Shown here in pieces: positions 34,858 to 42,005 of a DNA stretch of 64,000 bases; the first letter of the stretch is position 1; each line of letters opens with the position of its first letter. Made by a program: the position numbers and the translations under genes. The stretch covers positions 1 through 64,000 of the forward strand of contig JASMDC010000020.1 in the NCBI GenBank assembly GCA_030753015.1. The letters run 5' to 3'. This DNA is from Candidatus Undinarchaeales archaeon (GTDB taxonomy: Archaea; SpSt-1190; JASMDC01). The notes beneath the pieces are model-generated. The model ran no database searches and was not told the DNA's origin. It saw only the letters and a list, made by a program, of their open reading frames with translations.

Positions 34858-36345
34858 TCACCCAGGGGGCATCCCTCCCGAAGGCCGGAGCGTCATAGCG
34901 TGGACGGTGAACGCCCGTCCGGTGAACACGGGTTTGAGCGAGTAACTGGACCTGATACGCATGTCGAGCTCGGCGTAGAACCCCTCGTTCTTCATATGCA
35001 GGTAGTACGCGCACCCCTGGGAACGGTAGCGCGAAGTGAAGACGTTCTCATCGAAGCCGACGATCTGTGTATCGATGGCCTCATGTCCGAGGAAAGAAAT
35101 GGGGACGTAAGGAACATCGGAGACGAAGAAGCAGGAAGGTTCCAGCCGTCCCCGGGCGGTACCGAGCTCACGCCACAGCCCGTCCTTGGTCTCGATGGGT
35201 TCCATCAGTCCCCCTGTCCAGATCGCGTTGACACCGAATCCGAACACCGTGGCCGCAAGAACGATGCCCACCAGCCGTCTTCGGGCATCGGATCCAACAC
35301 GTGCGGCCATGGATCCTGCGCCGAGACCCGCGAGCAGGCATATGACGTGGGAGTACGTCAGCGTGTGCCGAGCGTGGACCGACGTACCGACGAAGGCGTA
35401 GAACACAAAGAACAAGGCAAGCCAGATGAGGAACGGTGCGATGCGCTCACGCTGTTTTCGGTCACGGAGAACGAGCGCGAGGCCTACGACGGCCGGGAGC
35501 GAGATCCACACGGGACATCGGGCCCATGTCGGGCCGAGCCCCCATCCTGCATGGAGCCAGAATCCGATATAGGGGACGATGTTCGTGCGGAAGTAGGTGA
35601 TGCCCAAGCCCGGCCACTGGCCATAGGTCATGATGGACTTCACGACCAGGGGCGAGCAAAGAAGGACGAATCCTGCCACTGGCCAACGCTCACCGGACCG
35701 GACGGGGAGCCGGCCCCGCCATAAGGTCACCGCTGCGAACGGGACGAGGGCCATGAGCCCCTCGGGTTTGACGTAGGCCACTAGACCGAATGTCGCCATA
35801 AGGAACGCCAGTGACGAGGGACGCCGATGGTCCTCCCAGGCGAGGAACGCGAGGCTCGCGAGGAGGACGGTGAACATGTAGATCGCCCCTGCCGCCCATG
35901 ACGTGGAGTACTTCACGTGGAGCGGGAGGACGGTGAGGAAGAGCCCGGAGAGGACCGCTGAGTTCCGGTCGCCGCCCACGGCCCGGGCGAGGAGGTAGAG
36001 CATCGGCACGGAAAAAGAGCCCAGGATGGCGGAAAGGGTGAGGAGACCCTCAACAGAGAATCCGAACAACCAAGAGTACACCGTACCGAGCACGGACATC
36101 CCCGGCGGATACCTGCAGAGGTCGAAGTCAGTGCAGCCTGAGGGGGAGCCGACGACGCACTGCTCGCAGCGGTTGTGGAGGAACACACTACTGACCACGT
36201 TCACGTGGACGTACTCGTCCTCCCACTCAATGAGCTCGTGGGGCACGATCACAACACGAAAGTGGAACGCGACCAGGAACAGAGCGAGCATGAGGAAGGT
36301 ATCGCGTCGGTCGATCCAACGCGATGCCCGGCGGAGAAATGGCAC
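34858..36345 (-). CDS. GT-C membrane glycosyltransferase (GT39/ArnT-like)
   Basis: At least 495 aa from GTG 36345, with about ten membrane helices. The first periplasmic-side loop contains EWEDEYVH, the acidic D/E pair typical of GT-C enzymes using polyprenyl-phosphate sugars. HVKYSTSWAAGA and HARHTLTYSH occur in the expected places, and a soluble C-terminal domain follows. It is the first gene of the operon with radical SAM, GT2 and deacetylase genes. The frame is open 90 bp further upstream and would add another hydrophobic helix, but offers only CTG or GTA as starts, so the true N-terminus is uncertain. Confidence 0.8.
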   Translation of the reverse strand: MPFLRRASRWIDRRDTFLMLALFLVAFHFRVVIVPHELIEWEDEYVHVNVVSSVFLHNRCEQCVVGSPSGCTDFDLCRYPPGMSVLGTVYSWLFGFSVEGLLTLSAILGSFSVPMLYLLARAVGGDRNSAVLSGLFLTVLPLHVKYSTSWAAGAIYMFTVLLASLAFLAWEDHRRPSSLAFLMATFGLVAYVKPEGLMALVPFAAVTLWRGRLPVRSGERWPVAGFVLLCSPLVVKSIMTYGQWPGLGITYFRTNIVPYIGFWLHAGWGLGPTWARCPVWISLPAVVGLALVLRDRKQRERIAPFLIWLALFFVFYAFVGTSVHARHTLTYSHVICLLAGLGAGSMAARVGSDARRRLVGIVLAATVFGFGVNAIWTGGLMEPIETKDGLWRELGTARGRLEPSCFFVSDVPYVPISFLGHEAIDTQIVGFDENVFTSRYRSQGCAYYLHMKNEGFYAELDMRIRSSYSLKPVFTGRAFTVHAMTLRPSGGMPPG

Positions 36346-36475
36346 GAAGAAGAGGGCCAGTACGAGCAGGAAGCCCTCTGCCGCCAGAGGGAGGACACGT
36401 GCAAAGAATGCTGCATACTCTGGTCCCAGGTCTACTCACCTGGTCGGGATAAGCCCAGTCATCCATAAACACTTT

Positions 36476-36600
36476 TGGTTCCGAGAGCGGCTCACTCGCC
36501 GTTCTCGATGGTGCCGTCGCGGGCCCTCAGAACTAGGAGATCGCACCTCGTTGGAGGTCTGCGTCAGAAGCCCGTTTATATAGGTTGTTCCTCCGTTATA
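36476..36600 (-). other. Structured intergenic region, possible leader or small RNA
   Basis: Between the GT-C gene and the triplet genes lies about 350 bp without a supported gene. It holds an inverted repeat at 36482-36507 (10-bp arms, one mismatch, 6-base loop), a short accTC/GAggt hairpin near 36545-36558, and a TATA-like tttatata at 36575-36582 whose minus-strand reading would transcribe across them toward the GT-C gene. It could be a structured 5' leader of the glycan operon or a separate small RNA. No tRNA or known RNA motif was recognised. Confidence 0.3.
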
Positions 36601-36638
36601 CGGCGTACCTAAAAATATGGGCGGGGGTAGGTAGGGCC

Positions 36639-36659
36639 CCGGCCGGGATGACCGGCCGG
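36639..36659 (-). terminator. Strong GC hairpin after the triplet operon
   Basis: Two copies of ccggccgg separated by a five-base gatga loop form a perfect 8-bp GC stem. It lies 37 bp beyond the stop codon of the last triplet gene (minus strand). There is no obvious T-run, so termination is inferred from position. Confidence 0.4.
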
Positions 36660-36695
36660 TGCCTGGGGGGTGGCCTGGCCCTCTTTCAGTACTAC

Positions 36696-37202
36696 CTACT
36701 CCGCGACGTACCGCACGTGGCGGACGTCGTCTGCGACCTCGGCCTCTTCCTTGACACAGTCCTCTATGATCTTGTGCGCTTGCAGAGCGGTCCAGAAGCC
36801 TTTCACGCTCTGGATGGGGTGGCGCCAGTCGGCCAGGACGCTCCTGTACTGGGATAGACCATAGCCCTCTGCGGCCACACTGATCATCATGTCCTCTATG
36901 GCCTCAGCGCTGCCAGTGATGGTCACGCGCATGCCCTCAGTGTTTATCTCCTGTGCCAGGAACCGGCCATAGTGGGTCGTGCGCTCCTCGTAGGGTGCGA
37001 CCTCGATGGTGGCTCCGTACGATTCGGCCACTTCCTGGCCGATCTCGGCAATGGACTCTGCGAAGCCCTCCTGTCGGTCGTCGTAGACCGTGGTCAGCTC
37101 GTTTGAGTTGCGGAACGGCCGCGTAGACATCCATTCATGCTCCTTCGTCACGTAGTCGATCTCGACGCGCTCGATAGGAGTGTCGGTTTCAATCTCGTAC
37201 AT
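36696..37202 (-). CDS. Tandem unknown family, copy 3
   Basis: A 168-aa soluble protein with a GGGAGG ribosome binding site before the ATG. It shares with its two upstream neighbours an opening ERVEIDYVT, a central VYDDRQEGF (residues 40-48), a GYGLSQ segment and the motif ADWRHPIQSVKG (near residue 125). The fold looks alpha/beta with a ferredoxin-like order of strands (RVTITGSAEAIEDMM). It is the most divergent copy at the N-terminus (MYEIETDTP). No signal peptide, metal motif or known family was recognised. It ends the operon before a strong hairpin. Confidence 0.75.
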   Translation of the reverse strand: MYEIETDTPIERVEIDYVTKEHEWMSTRPFRNSNELTTVYDDRQEGFAESIAEIGQEVAESYGATIEVAPYEERTTHYGRFLAQEINTEGMRVTITGSAEAIEDMMISVAAEGYGLSQYRSVLADWRHPIQSVKGFWTALQAHKIIEDCVKEEAEVADDVRHVRYVAE

Positions 37203-37204
37203 GT

Positions 37205-37711
37205 CTATTCCTCCCGTTCCACGTAGGTGACGGTGCGCTCGGCGTCACCGGTCTCCTGCAGGACGAACCGCTCGGCGAGCTCATCCTTGGTGTCCCGGGC
37301 CGTGCAGTAGCCTTTCACGCTCTGGATGGGGTGGTGCCAGTCTGCCATGAACCACTCCTCCTGTGGCAGGCCGTACCCACGCTCTGCGACCATGGTTACA
37401 AAGCCCTTTACGGCCTCCTTGGTGCCAGTTAGGGTGACCTTGATGCCATCGGTCTCACGGTACGCATTGGCGAGCGACCTGTTGGCACTGAGCACGTTGC
37501 CCTCGTATGAGCTGATATCCACGGACGCGCCGAACATGTCGTTCATCTCGGTGGCCATACCGTCCATGAAGTTGGTGAAGCCATCCTGACGCTGTTCGTA
37601 TACCGAATGCGTCCTAAATCCGCCCAGAAGGCTGCTGTTGAAGCAATCGGTCTGCTCGGTCACATAATTGAGCTCGACCCGCTCAAGGGGGCCGTCGGTT
37701 TCGCAGTACAT
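37205..37711 (-). CDS. Tandem unknown family, copy 2
   Basis: A 168-aa protein. ATG 37711 was chosen over GTG 37720 because GGTGATC, an exact match to the archaeal anti-Shine-Dalgarno, ends about three bases before it and the start MYCETDGPLERVELNYV then lines up with copy 3. Family marks are ERVELNYVTE, VYEQRQDGF, GYGLPQ and ADWHHPIQSVKG. Relative to the others, Arg to His in the ADWxHP motif is the main core change. It lies two bases upstream of copy 3, so translation is probably coupled. The function is unknown. Confidence 0.75.
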   Translation of the reverse strand: MYCETDGPLERVELNYVTEQTDCFNSSLLGGFRTHSVYEQRQDGFTNFMDGMATEMNDMFGASVDISSYEGNVLSANRSLANAYRETDGIKVTLTGTKEAVKGFVTMVAERGYGLPQEEWFMADWHHPIQSVKGYCTARDTKDELAERFVLQETGDAERTVTYVEREE

Positions 37712-37735
37712 GATGATCACCCTGCTATTGCTTGT

Positions 37736-38260
37736 CTAGACATCATCTCGCTGGATCTCGTAGGTGATGTGGCGCACGCCGCTCTCGAGGTGCTCTTTCT
37801 CGACAACATCCCTTTCCAGGGCCTCGATACATCCCCGGGCGGAGAGGTAACCCTTGACGCTCTGGACGGGGTGGCGCCAGTCGGCCATGAATGACTTGTC
37901 CTGAGGGATGCCGTAGCCGGCCTTGGCGATGCCTCCCGTGAGCTCCTCGATGGCAAGGTCCGGACCGATGATGGAGACGCGGACGCCGTCGGTCTCGGTA
38001 AAGACCGCAGAGGACCTGCCGATGATGGGGTGCTTCTCCCCCTGGTAGGGTGTCACCTCGATGGCTAGGGAGCCGTCGTACCGGGACTCCAGCTCGGCGC
38101 CCAGGTCCGTCATGAAGTCGCTGAAGCCCTCCTGTCGGTCGTCGTACACGGTCTGCTCCGTTCGGGGGCTGAAGTACGCCGAGTGGAAGCTATCGGTCCG
38201 CTCGGACACGTAGTTGAGCTCGACACGCTCCAAGAAGCCTGTATCTAGTTCGCTGATCAT
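37736..38260 (-). CDS. Tandem unknown family, copy 1
   Basis: A 174-aa protein and first gene of the three-gene tandem array. Marks are ERVELNYVSE (residues 11-20), VYDDRQEGF (38-46), GYGIPQ (115-120) and ADWRHPVQSVKG (126-137). A minus-strand taattaaaaac element near 38305 lies about 45 bp upstream of the ATG, so a leader is expected. The three copies differ in most other positions, so the duplication is old and all three are kept intact. They may form a heteromeric complex. No neighbour gives a clear function; uppS lies upstream in the same direction. Confidence 0.75.
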   Translation of the reverse strand: MISELDTGFLERVELNYVSERTDSFHSAYFSPRTEQTVYDDRQEGFSDFMTDLGAELESRYDGSLAIEVTPYQGEKHPIIGRSSAVFTETDGVRVSIIGPDLAIEELTGGIAKAGYGIPQDKSFMADWRHPVQSVKGYLSARGCIEALERDVVEKEHLESGVRHITYEIQRDDV

Positions 38261-38351
38261 GGTTCGTCACGTCCTGATGAGGGTGCCTGCGGACATGAGG
38301 CGTTTTTAATTATTCCCTTTGGTCGGATGCGGGACACAGGATGGCACGGCG

Positions 38352-39119
38352 CTACTTGCCGTACCGTCGCTGGCGCTGCTGGTAGGTACGGATTGCACGA
38401 AGCAGGTCGATGCGGCGGAACATCGGCCAGTAGGAGTCGCAGAAGTAGAGTTCCGAGTAGGCGCACTGCCAGATGAGGAATCCGGAGAGCCGCTCCTCGC
38501 CGCTGGTCCTGATGATGAGGTCAGGATCGGGGAGCCCTGAGGTATAGAGGCTGCTTGAGACGAGGTTCTCATCCACCTGGTCAAGCTCGATCTCGCCCTT
38601 CTTGACGCGTTCGCAGATGTTGTGGATCGCGTCCAGCACCTCTTGCCGGCCACCGTAGCCGATGGCCACGTTGAACACGTGGTTGTCGTAGTCCTTCGTG
38701 GCCTCTTGGGCGACGTGGATGGCCTTCTGCACTCTCTCGGGGAGCTTGTCCACTTGGCCGATGGCTTGTAGGCGGACCTTCTTGCGGTGGACGCGGGAGT
38801 CGCGCGTGTATCTGGCGAACTCCTTCTCGAATAGGTCCATGAGGCCCTCAACCTCCTCGGTGGGGCGCTTGAAGTTCTCGGTGGAGAAGCCGTACACGGT
38901 CACCACCTTCACCCCCAGATCCCAGCACCATTCGAGCACCTTATGGAGCTTCTTGGCACCATACTCGTGGCCCTTGAGCCCTAGACCCACCTCGGTCCCG
39001 AACCGGCGGTTGCCGTCCATGATGATGGCGATATGCTTGGGTAGTGGGAATCGCTGAACCTCACGCTCGAGCATACGCTCGTACAGTGCGTACACCGGAC
39101 GAAGTAGCGGGAGGCCCAC
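38352..39119 (-). CDS. uppS: Undecaprenyl/polyprenyl diphosphate synthase (cis-prenyltransferase)
   Basis: A 255-aa protein from GTG 39119, 26 bp from a TATA box at 39141-39150; the in-frame GTG 39173 lies upstream of that box. Family motifs are AIIMDGNRRF (catalytic Asp), VYGFSTENFKRP, YGGRQEVLDA and the C-terminal PDLIIRTSGEERLSGFLIWQCAYSELYF. The enzyme makes the long cis-polyprenyl diphosphate lipid carrier. With the DPM1-like and GT-C genes nearby it completes a lipid-linked glycosylation route. Confidence 0.93.
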   Translation of the reverse strand: MGLPLLRPVYALYERMLEREVQRFPLPKHIAIIMDGNRRFGTEVGLGLKGHEYGAKKLHKVLEWCWDLGVKVVTVYGFSTENFKRPTEEVEGLMDLFEKEFARYTRDSRVHRKKVRLQAIGQVDKLPERVQKAIHVAQEATKDYDNHVFNVAIGYGGRQEVLDAIHNICERVKKGEIELDQVDENLVSSSLYTSGLPDPDLIIRTSGEERLSGFLIWQCAYSELYFCDSYWPMFRRIDLLRAIRTYQQRQRRYGK

Positions 39120-39140
39120 GGCTGCCAGCAGGGACGGATG

Positions 39141-39186
39141 ACTTATAAGAGTTGTGGCATGGCGGACTGTCACAACCTATTTATTC
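39141..39186. promoter_or_regulatory. Back-to-back TATA boxes, uppS and 39208 gene
   Basis: Two separate elements are seen: acttataaga at 39141-39150, 26 bp from uppS GTG 39119 on the minus strand, and ctatttattc near 39177-39186, 27 bp from ATG 39208 on the plus strand. Both give leaderless spacing. Confidence 0.55.
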
Positions 39187-39207
39187 TATCCCCGAGTCCC
39201 TTTTCTT

Positions 39208-39459
39208 ATGCGCCTACGGATCCTTGTGCGAGAGGTGCTCGTTGCCGGCCAGAAGGTCACCACCTGGATAGACGAGGACTTGGAGTTGAAGGTCGATGCA
39301 ACTGTGGCAAGTCTCCTCAAACAGCTTGAGGAGCGGCTCGCACCGATTGTCAACCAGGGCGCTCACCCGTTCGTCACACTCGAAGGAGAAGAGCCAGACC
39401 CGACATCCCGGATCAAGGACCTCTACAGGTCGGGGGACACGGTCGAGGTATGGCTTTGA
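39208..39459 (+). CDS. Small conserved-looking protein, beta-grasp-like
   Basis: An 83-aa protein from ATG 39208. Strand-rich start (LRILVREVLVAGQKVTTWI), a helix (ATVASLLKQLEERLAPIV), more strands and an ending GDTVEVWL suggest a small beta-grasp or ubiquitin-like fold, but the C-terminal Gly-Gly of sulphur carriers or ubiquitin-like modifiers is absent. It is followed 47 bp later by another unknown gene with its own TATA box. The function is unknown. Confidence 0.6.
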   Translation: MRLRILVREVLVAGQKVTTWIDEDLELKVDATVASLLKQLEERLAPIVNQGAHPFVTLEGEEPDPTSRIKDLYRSGDTVEVWL

Positions 39460-39506
39460 CCGCCGGGGATAACCATATAAGCACGCACCTCCAGTGAAAT
39501 CGCCGG

Positions 39507-40292
39507 ATGCTTTCATACGTCCTCGGAGTGATGAAGGACTTCTTCCACTTCTTTATGCCCGCTCAGGGCCACGAGTTCGAGACCCGTTCCACCGCTTATC
39601 CCCCCTGGGCCAAGGAGCTCTGGCGATATGTCCGTCGCGACATAGCCAAGGTCCAGTTCTCCCGACTGATCGCCGAGACCAAAGCGTTCAAACGGTTCAT
39701 TGGCTGGAAGAAGGCCCATCTGGCGGCCGAGCACCTCGGTAGGATGGCCGATATCCTGCGAGGCAAGGACCAATACAACATCGATAAGTTCGAGGACCTG
39801 ACCGGTATCCCAATCCACCGTGTAGTGGACACGCCCGAGGAGGCGTCGACCTTGTCAGTGGAGATAATAGCAGGCGAGGTCAAGATGAAGATCCGACCTG
39901 AACGTATCCACACCAGGGACGCCAAGGCCGAGCTGGAAGAACGATGGAAAGAACGATTATGGGACCGCTTCCAGAAGAACACGTCGATGGTGTTCGAGAA
40001 CCTCAAGGAGAACGACCTATTCCATGCCGAGAGCTTCATGATGGACATCGTATTCCAGTACGACGGTCTCCAGCCCGAGCGTCGCGAGTTCATCAAGACC
40101 AGTTACCTCGATAAGTACGGCATCGACCTGGAGCGCATGCTGGAGCTGAAGGCCGACGAGAGGGAGCAGCTCAAGCAGTTCATCCGGCTCATCAAGGAGA
40201 AGAAGGAGATGGACGCCATGCTCGATGAGACGTTCGAGATGATGGATGGCCCCGACGACGGCACCGCTCCTGAAGAAGGTCACCAGGACTAG
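39507..40292 (+). CDS. Unknown charged helical protein
   Basis: A 261-aa protein; the ATG lies about 30 bp from a ccatataagc box at 39473. The N-terminus has aromatic residues (KDFFHFFMPAQ); the rest is dominated by charged helices (AELEERWKERLWDRFQ, REQLKQFIRLIKEKKEMD) with an acidic tail. The middle has a short strand region (LSVEIIAGEVKMKIRPERI). No signal or membrane segment is evident and I recognise no family. It is in a 4-bp convergent overlap with sfsA. Confidence 0.6.
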   Translation: MLSYVLGVMKDFFHFFMPAQGHEFETRSTAYPPWAKELWRYVRRDIAKVQFSRLIAETKAFKRFIGWKKAHLAAEHLGRMADILRGKDQYNIDKFEDLTGIPIHRVVDTPEEASTLSVEIIAGEVKMKIRPERIHTRDAKAELEERWKERLWDRFQKNTSMVFENLKENDLFHAESFMMDIVFQYDGLQPERREFIKTSYLDKYGIDLERMLELKADEREQLKQFIRLIKEKKEMDAMLDETFEMMDGPDDGTAPEEGHQD

Positions 40293-41017
40293 CGTTCCCT
40301 CACCGGGATGCGTTGCAGGTGGACGATCGTCCCACCTCTGTAACCAAGAACGATGGGTACGACCTTCACACCTGCGTCCAGTGCTCGATAGAACGTCTCC
40401 GCAAAGGCCGGATCGGTATCGGCCTTTGGTGCAAAAGAACGGGCGTCGGGTCGGAACACCAGGACCATGACCGCGGCAGAATCACCACGGTCGGCCAGGC
40501 CCATCAATATCTCCAGGTGTTTCCGGCCGCGGACCGTGGGCGCGTCCGGGAAGAGGGCAACACCATCCTCTGCGAGAGTGCATCCCTTCACTTCGAGCCA
40601 GAGGACCGAGCCGTCCGGACGGGTTATCCGGAAATCAAGACGGTGACGTCCGACAGTGACCTCGGGATGGACATCGGCAATCGGGCCGAAGGGCGAAAGG
40701 GCCATATCCCCAATGATGCGCTCAGCCAGGGCACGGTGGAGCCCCGAGTGCACGAGCACCCACTCCTCGCCGTAGCGCGCGGCTATGACGTCCCAAGCAG
40801 TGCTCCTCTTTTCAGATATGGCCCGTCGCACCAGCAACCGGTTGCCCGGATAGAGCAGCTCGTGCAGTCTCCCCGGATCGTGGACATGTACCCGTTCGCT
40901 AGGTAGGGTGCCCCTGTCCGTGTCGATGTCGACCAGCGCGAGGAACCGGTTCGGCCGTTCGACGAGGACACCCTCGGCGTCAACAGGAACATCCAGCAAG
41001 GGTCGCGGGGGCTCCAT
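40289..41017 (-). CDS. sfsA: SfsA family DNA/RNA-binding nuclease-like protein
   Basis: A 242-aa protein from ATG 41017, 27 bp from a shared TATA box. The N-terminal OB-like part contains VERPNRFLALVDID and HVHDPGRLHELLYPGN. The C-terminal PD-(D/E)XK-like part has RLDFRITRPDG, WLEVKGCTL, FPDAPTVRGRKHLEIL and ends FRPDARSFAPKADTDPAFAETF, the standard SfsA signature. Members bind DNA and were first linked to sugar fermentation genes in E. coli; the physiological role in archaea is not established. Confidence 0.9.
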   Translation of the reverse strand: MEPPRPLLDVPVDAEGVLVERPNRFLALVDIDTDRGTLPSERVHVHDPGRLHELLYPGNRLLVRRAISEKRSTAWDVIAARYGEEWVLVHSGLHRALAERIIGDMALSPFGPIADVHPEVTVGRHRLDFRITRPDGSVLWLEVKGCTLAEDGVALFPDAPTVRGRKHLEILMGLADRGDSAAVMVLVFRPDARSFAPKADTDPAFAETFYRALDAGVKVVPIVLGYRGGTIVHLQRIPVRER

Positions 41018-41039
41018 CCGCACCCTCCCGGCAAGGAAA

Positions 41040-41049
41040 AGTATAAATG
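41040..41049. promoter_or_regulatory. Shared bidirectional TATA box, sfsA / M14-like peptidase
   Basis: The sequence agtataaatg is centred 27 bp from sfsA ATG 41017 on the minus strand and 24 or 30 bp from GTG 41068 or ATG 41074 on the plus strand. Confidence 0.55.
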
Positions 41050-41073
41050 CGCACCGGGGGGCCGCCCGTGACC

Positions 41074-41949
41074 ATGCCCGAGATAGAGGTGGCTCCAGTG
41101 ACCTATTCCGAGGTTATGGACCGGCTCGAAGAGCTCGGTGGTCAGTACAGTGATGTGCTCACGGTCGATCCCGCCGGCACCTCCCCCAAGGGATACGACA
41201 TCCCCGGAGTCGTGGTCAGGCCCACGGGCGAGGTCCGTGGGACCATGATGGTCGTTGCCGGCCAGCACTTCAGCGAGGCCGCAGGCCCACCCGCCGCACT
41301 GGATTTCCTAGAGGGCTACCTTTCCTCGGAGGATCCGGTGTACCAGGAGGCACGGGAGCATATCGCCCTGGCGGTGGTCCCCTGCGTGAACGTGGACCGC
41401 TACCAGAAGAGGCCCCCCTGTTCCGACTGGATGGCCGACCAGTCGAACGCCCTCGACCAGTACCTCAACGACGGGTACGGCGAGGCTGGCTGGGCCACCC
41501 TCGAGGAACGGGCCGTGATGTCGTTCACCGATCACGTGGAGAGCGAGTACGGCACCATCGACGTAGCGATGGACCTGCACGAGACCTCGGCCAACCGCGG
41601 ACCCTTCAAGGCTCTCGGCTACCTCTCCAAGCGATGGCCTGTGCTCCACCGCATCTTCGGGTGGTCCCCCAACTTCCACGGATTCCTCCTCAACCACGAG
41701 GCACCGCCCAAGGAGGAGGACCGCGGCTACATCGAGGCCGTGCTGGATGCTGCTGACGGCCACATGGATCCGATAAGGGAGAACGAGTGCTCACTTTCCC
41801 ACACATACCAGGGCTATGCTGCTAGCAAAGGTGCCATGGCCATGACCACCGAGACCAACGAGTACGATCCCTTCGAACTGCGGGTGGAGGTCCAGGAGAG
41901 CTCCCTGGATGCGGTGCTACGCGAGCTCGTCGAGCGAACCCGGGAGTGA
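41074..41949 (+). CDS. M14-like zinc carboxypeptidase / deacylase
   Basis: A 291-aa protein from ATG 41074 (GTG 41068 adds two residues). The metal-binding HxxE appears in AGQHFSEAAGP, the third ligand His in VAMDLHETSA, and AVVPCVNVDRYQKRPP corresponds to the substrate-binding Asn-x-Asp/Arg region of M14 enzymes. EYDPFELRVEV near the end may carry the catalytic Glu. No signal peptide is present, so it should act in the cytoplasm. The substrate is unknown. Confidence 0.75.
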   Translation: MPEIEVAPVTYSEVMDRLEELGGQYSDVLTVDPAGTSPKGYDIPGVVVRPTGEVRGTMMVVAGQHFSEAAGPPAALDFLEGYLSSEDPVYQEAREHIALAVVPCVNVDRYQKRPPCSDWMADQSNALDQYLNDGYGEAGWATLEERAVMSFTDHVESEYGTIDVAMDLHETSANRGPFKALGYLSKRWPVLHRIFGWSPNFHGFLLNHEAPPKEEDRGYIEAVLDAADGHMDPIRENECSLSHTYQGYAASKGAMAMTTETNEYDPFELRVEVQESSLDAVLRELVERTRE

Positions 41950-42005
41950 ACCGGGGTCTGCTCGCGGGATATCCATTTTTATCATTCACATCTTTTGTGG
42001 TCCTT

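Noticed and set aside
36476..36600. tRNA or C/D box RNA in the structured intergenic region
   Set aside because: No T-loop GGTTC...ATCC, no acceptor pairing and no C box (RTGATGA) could be found.
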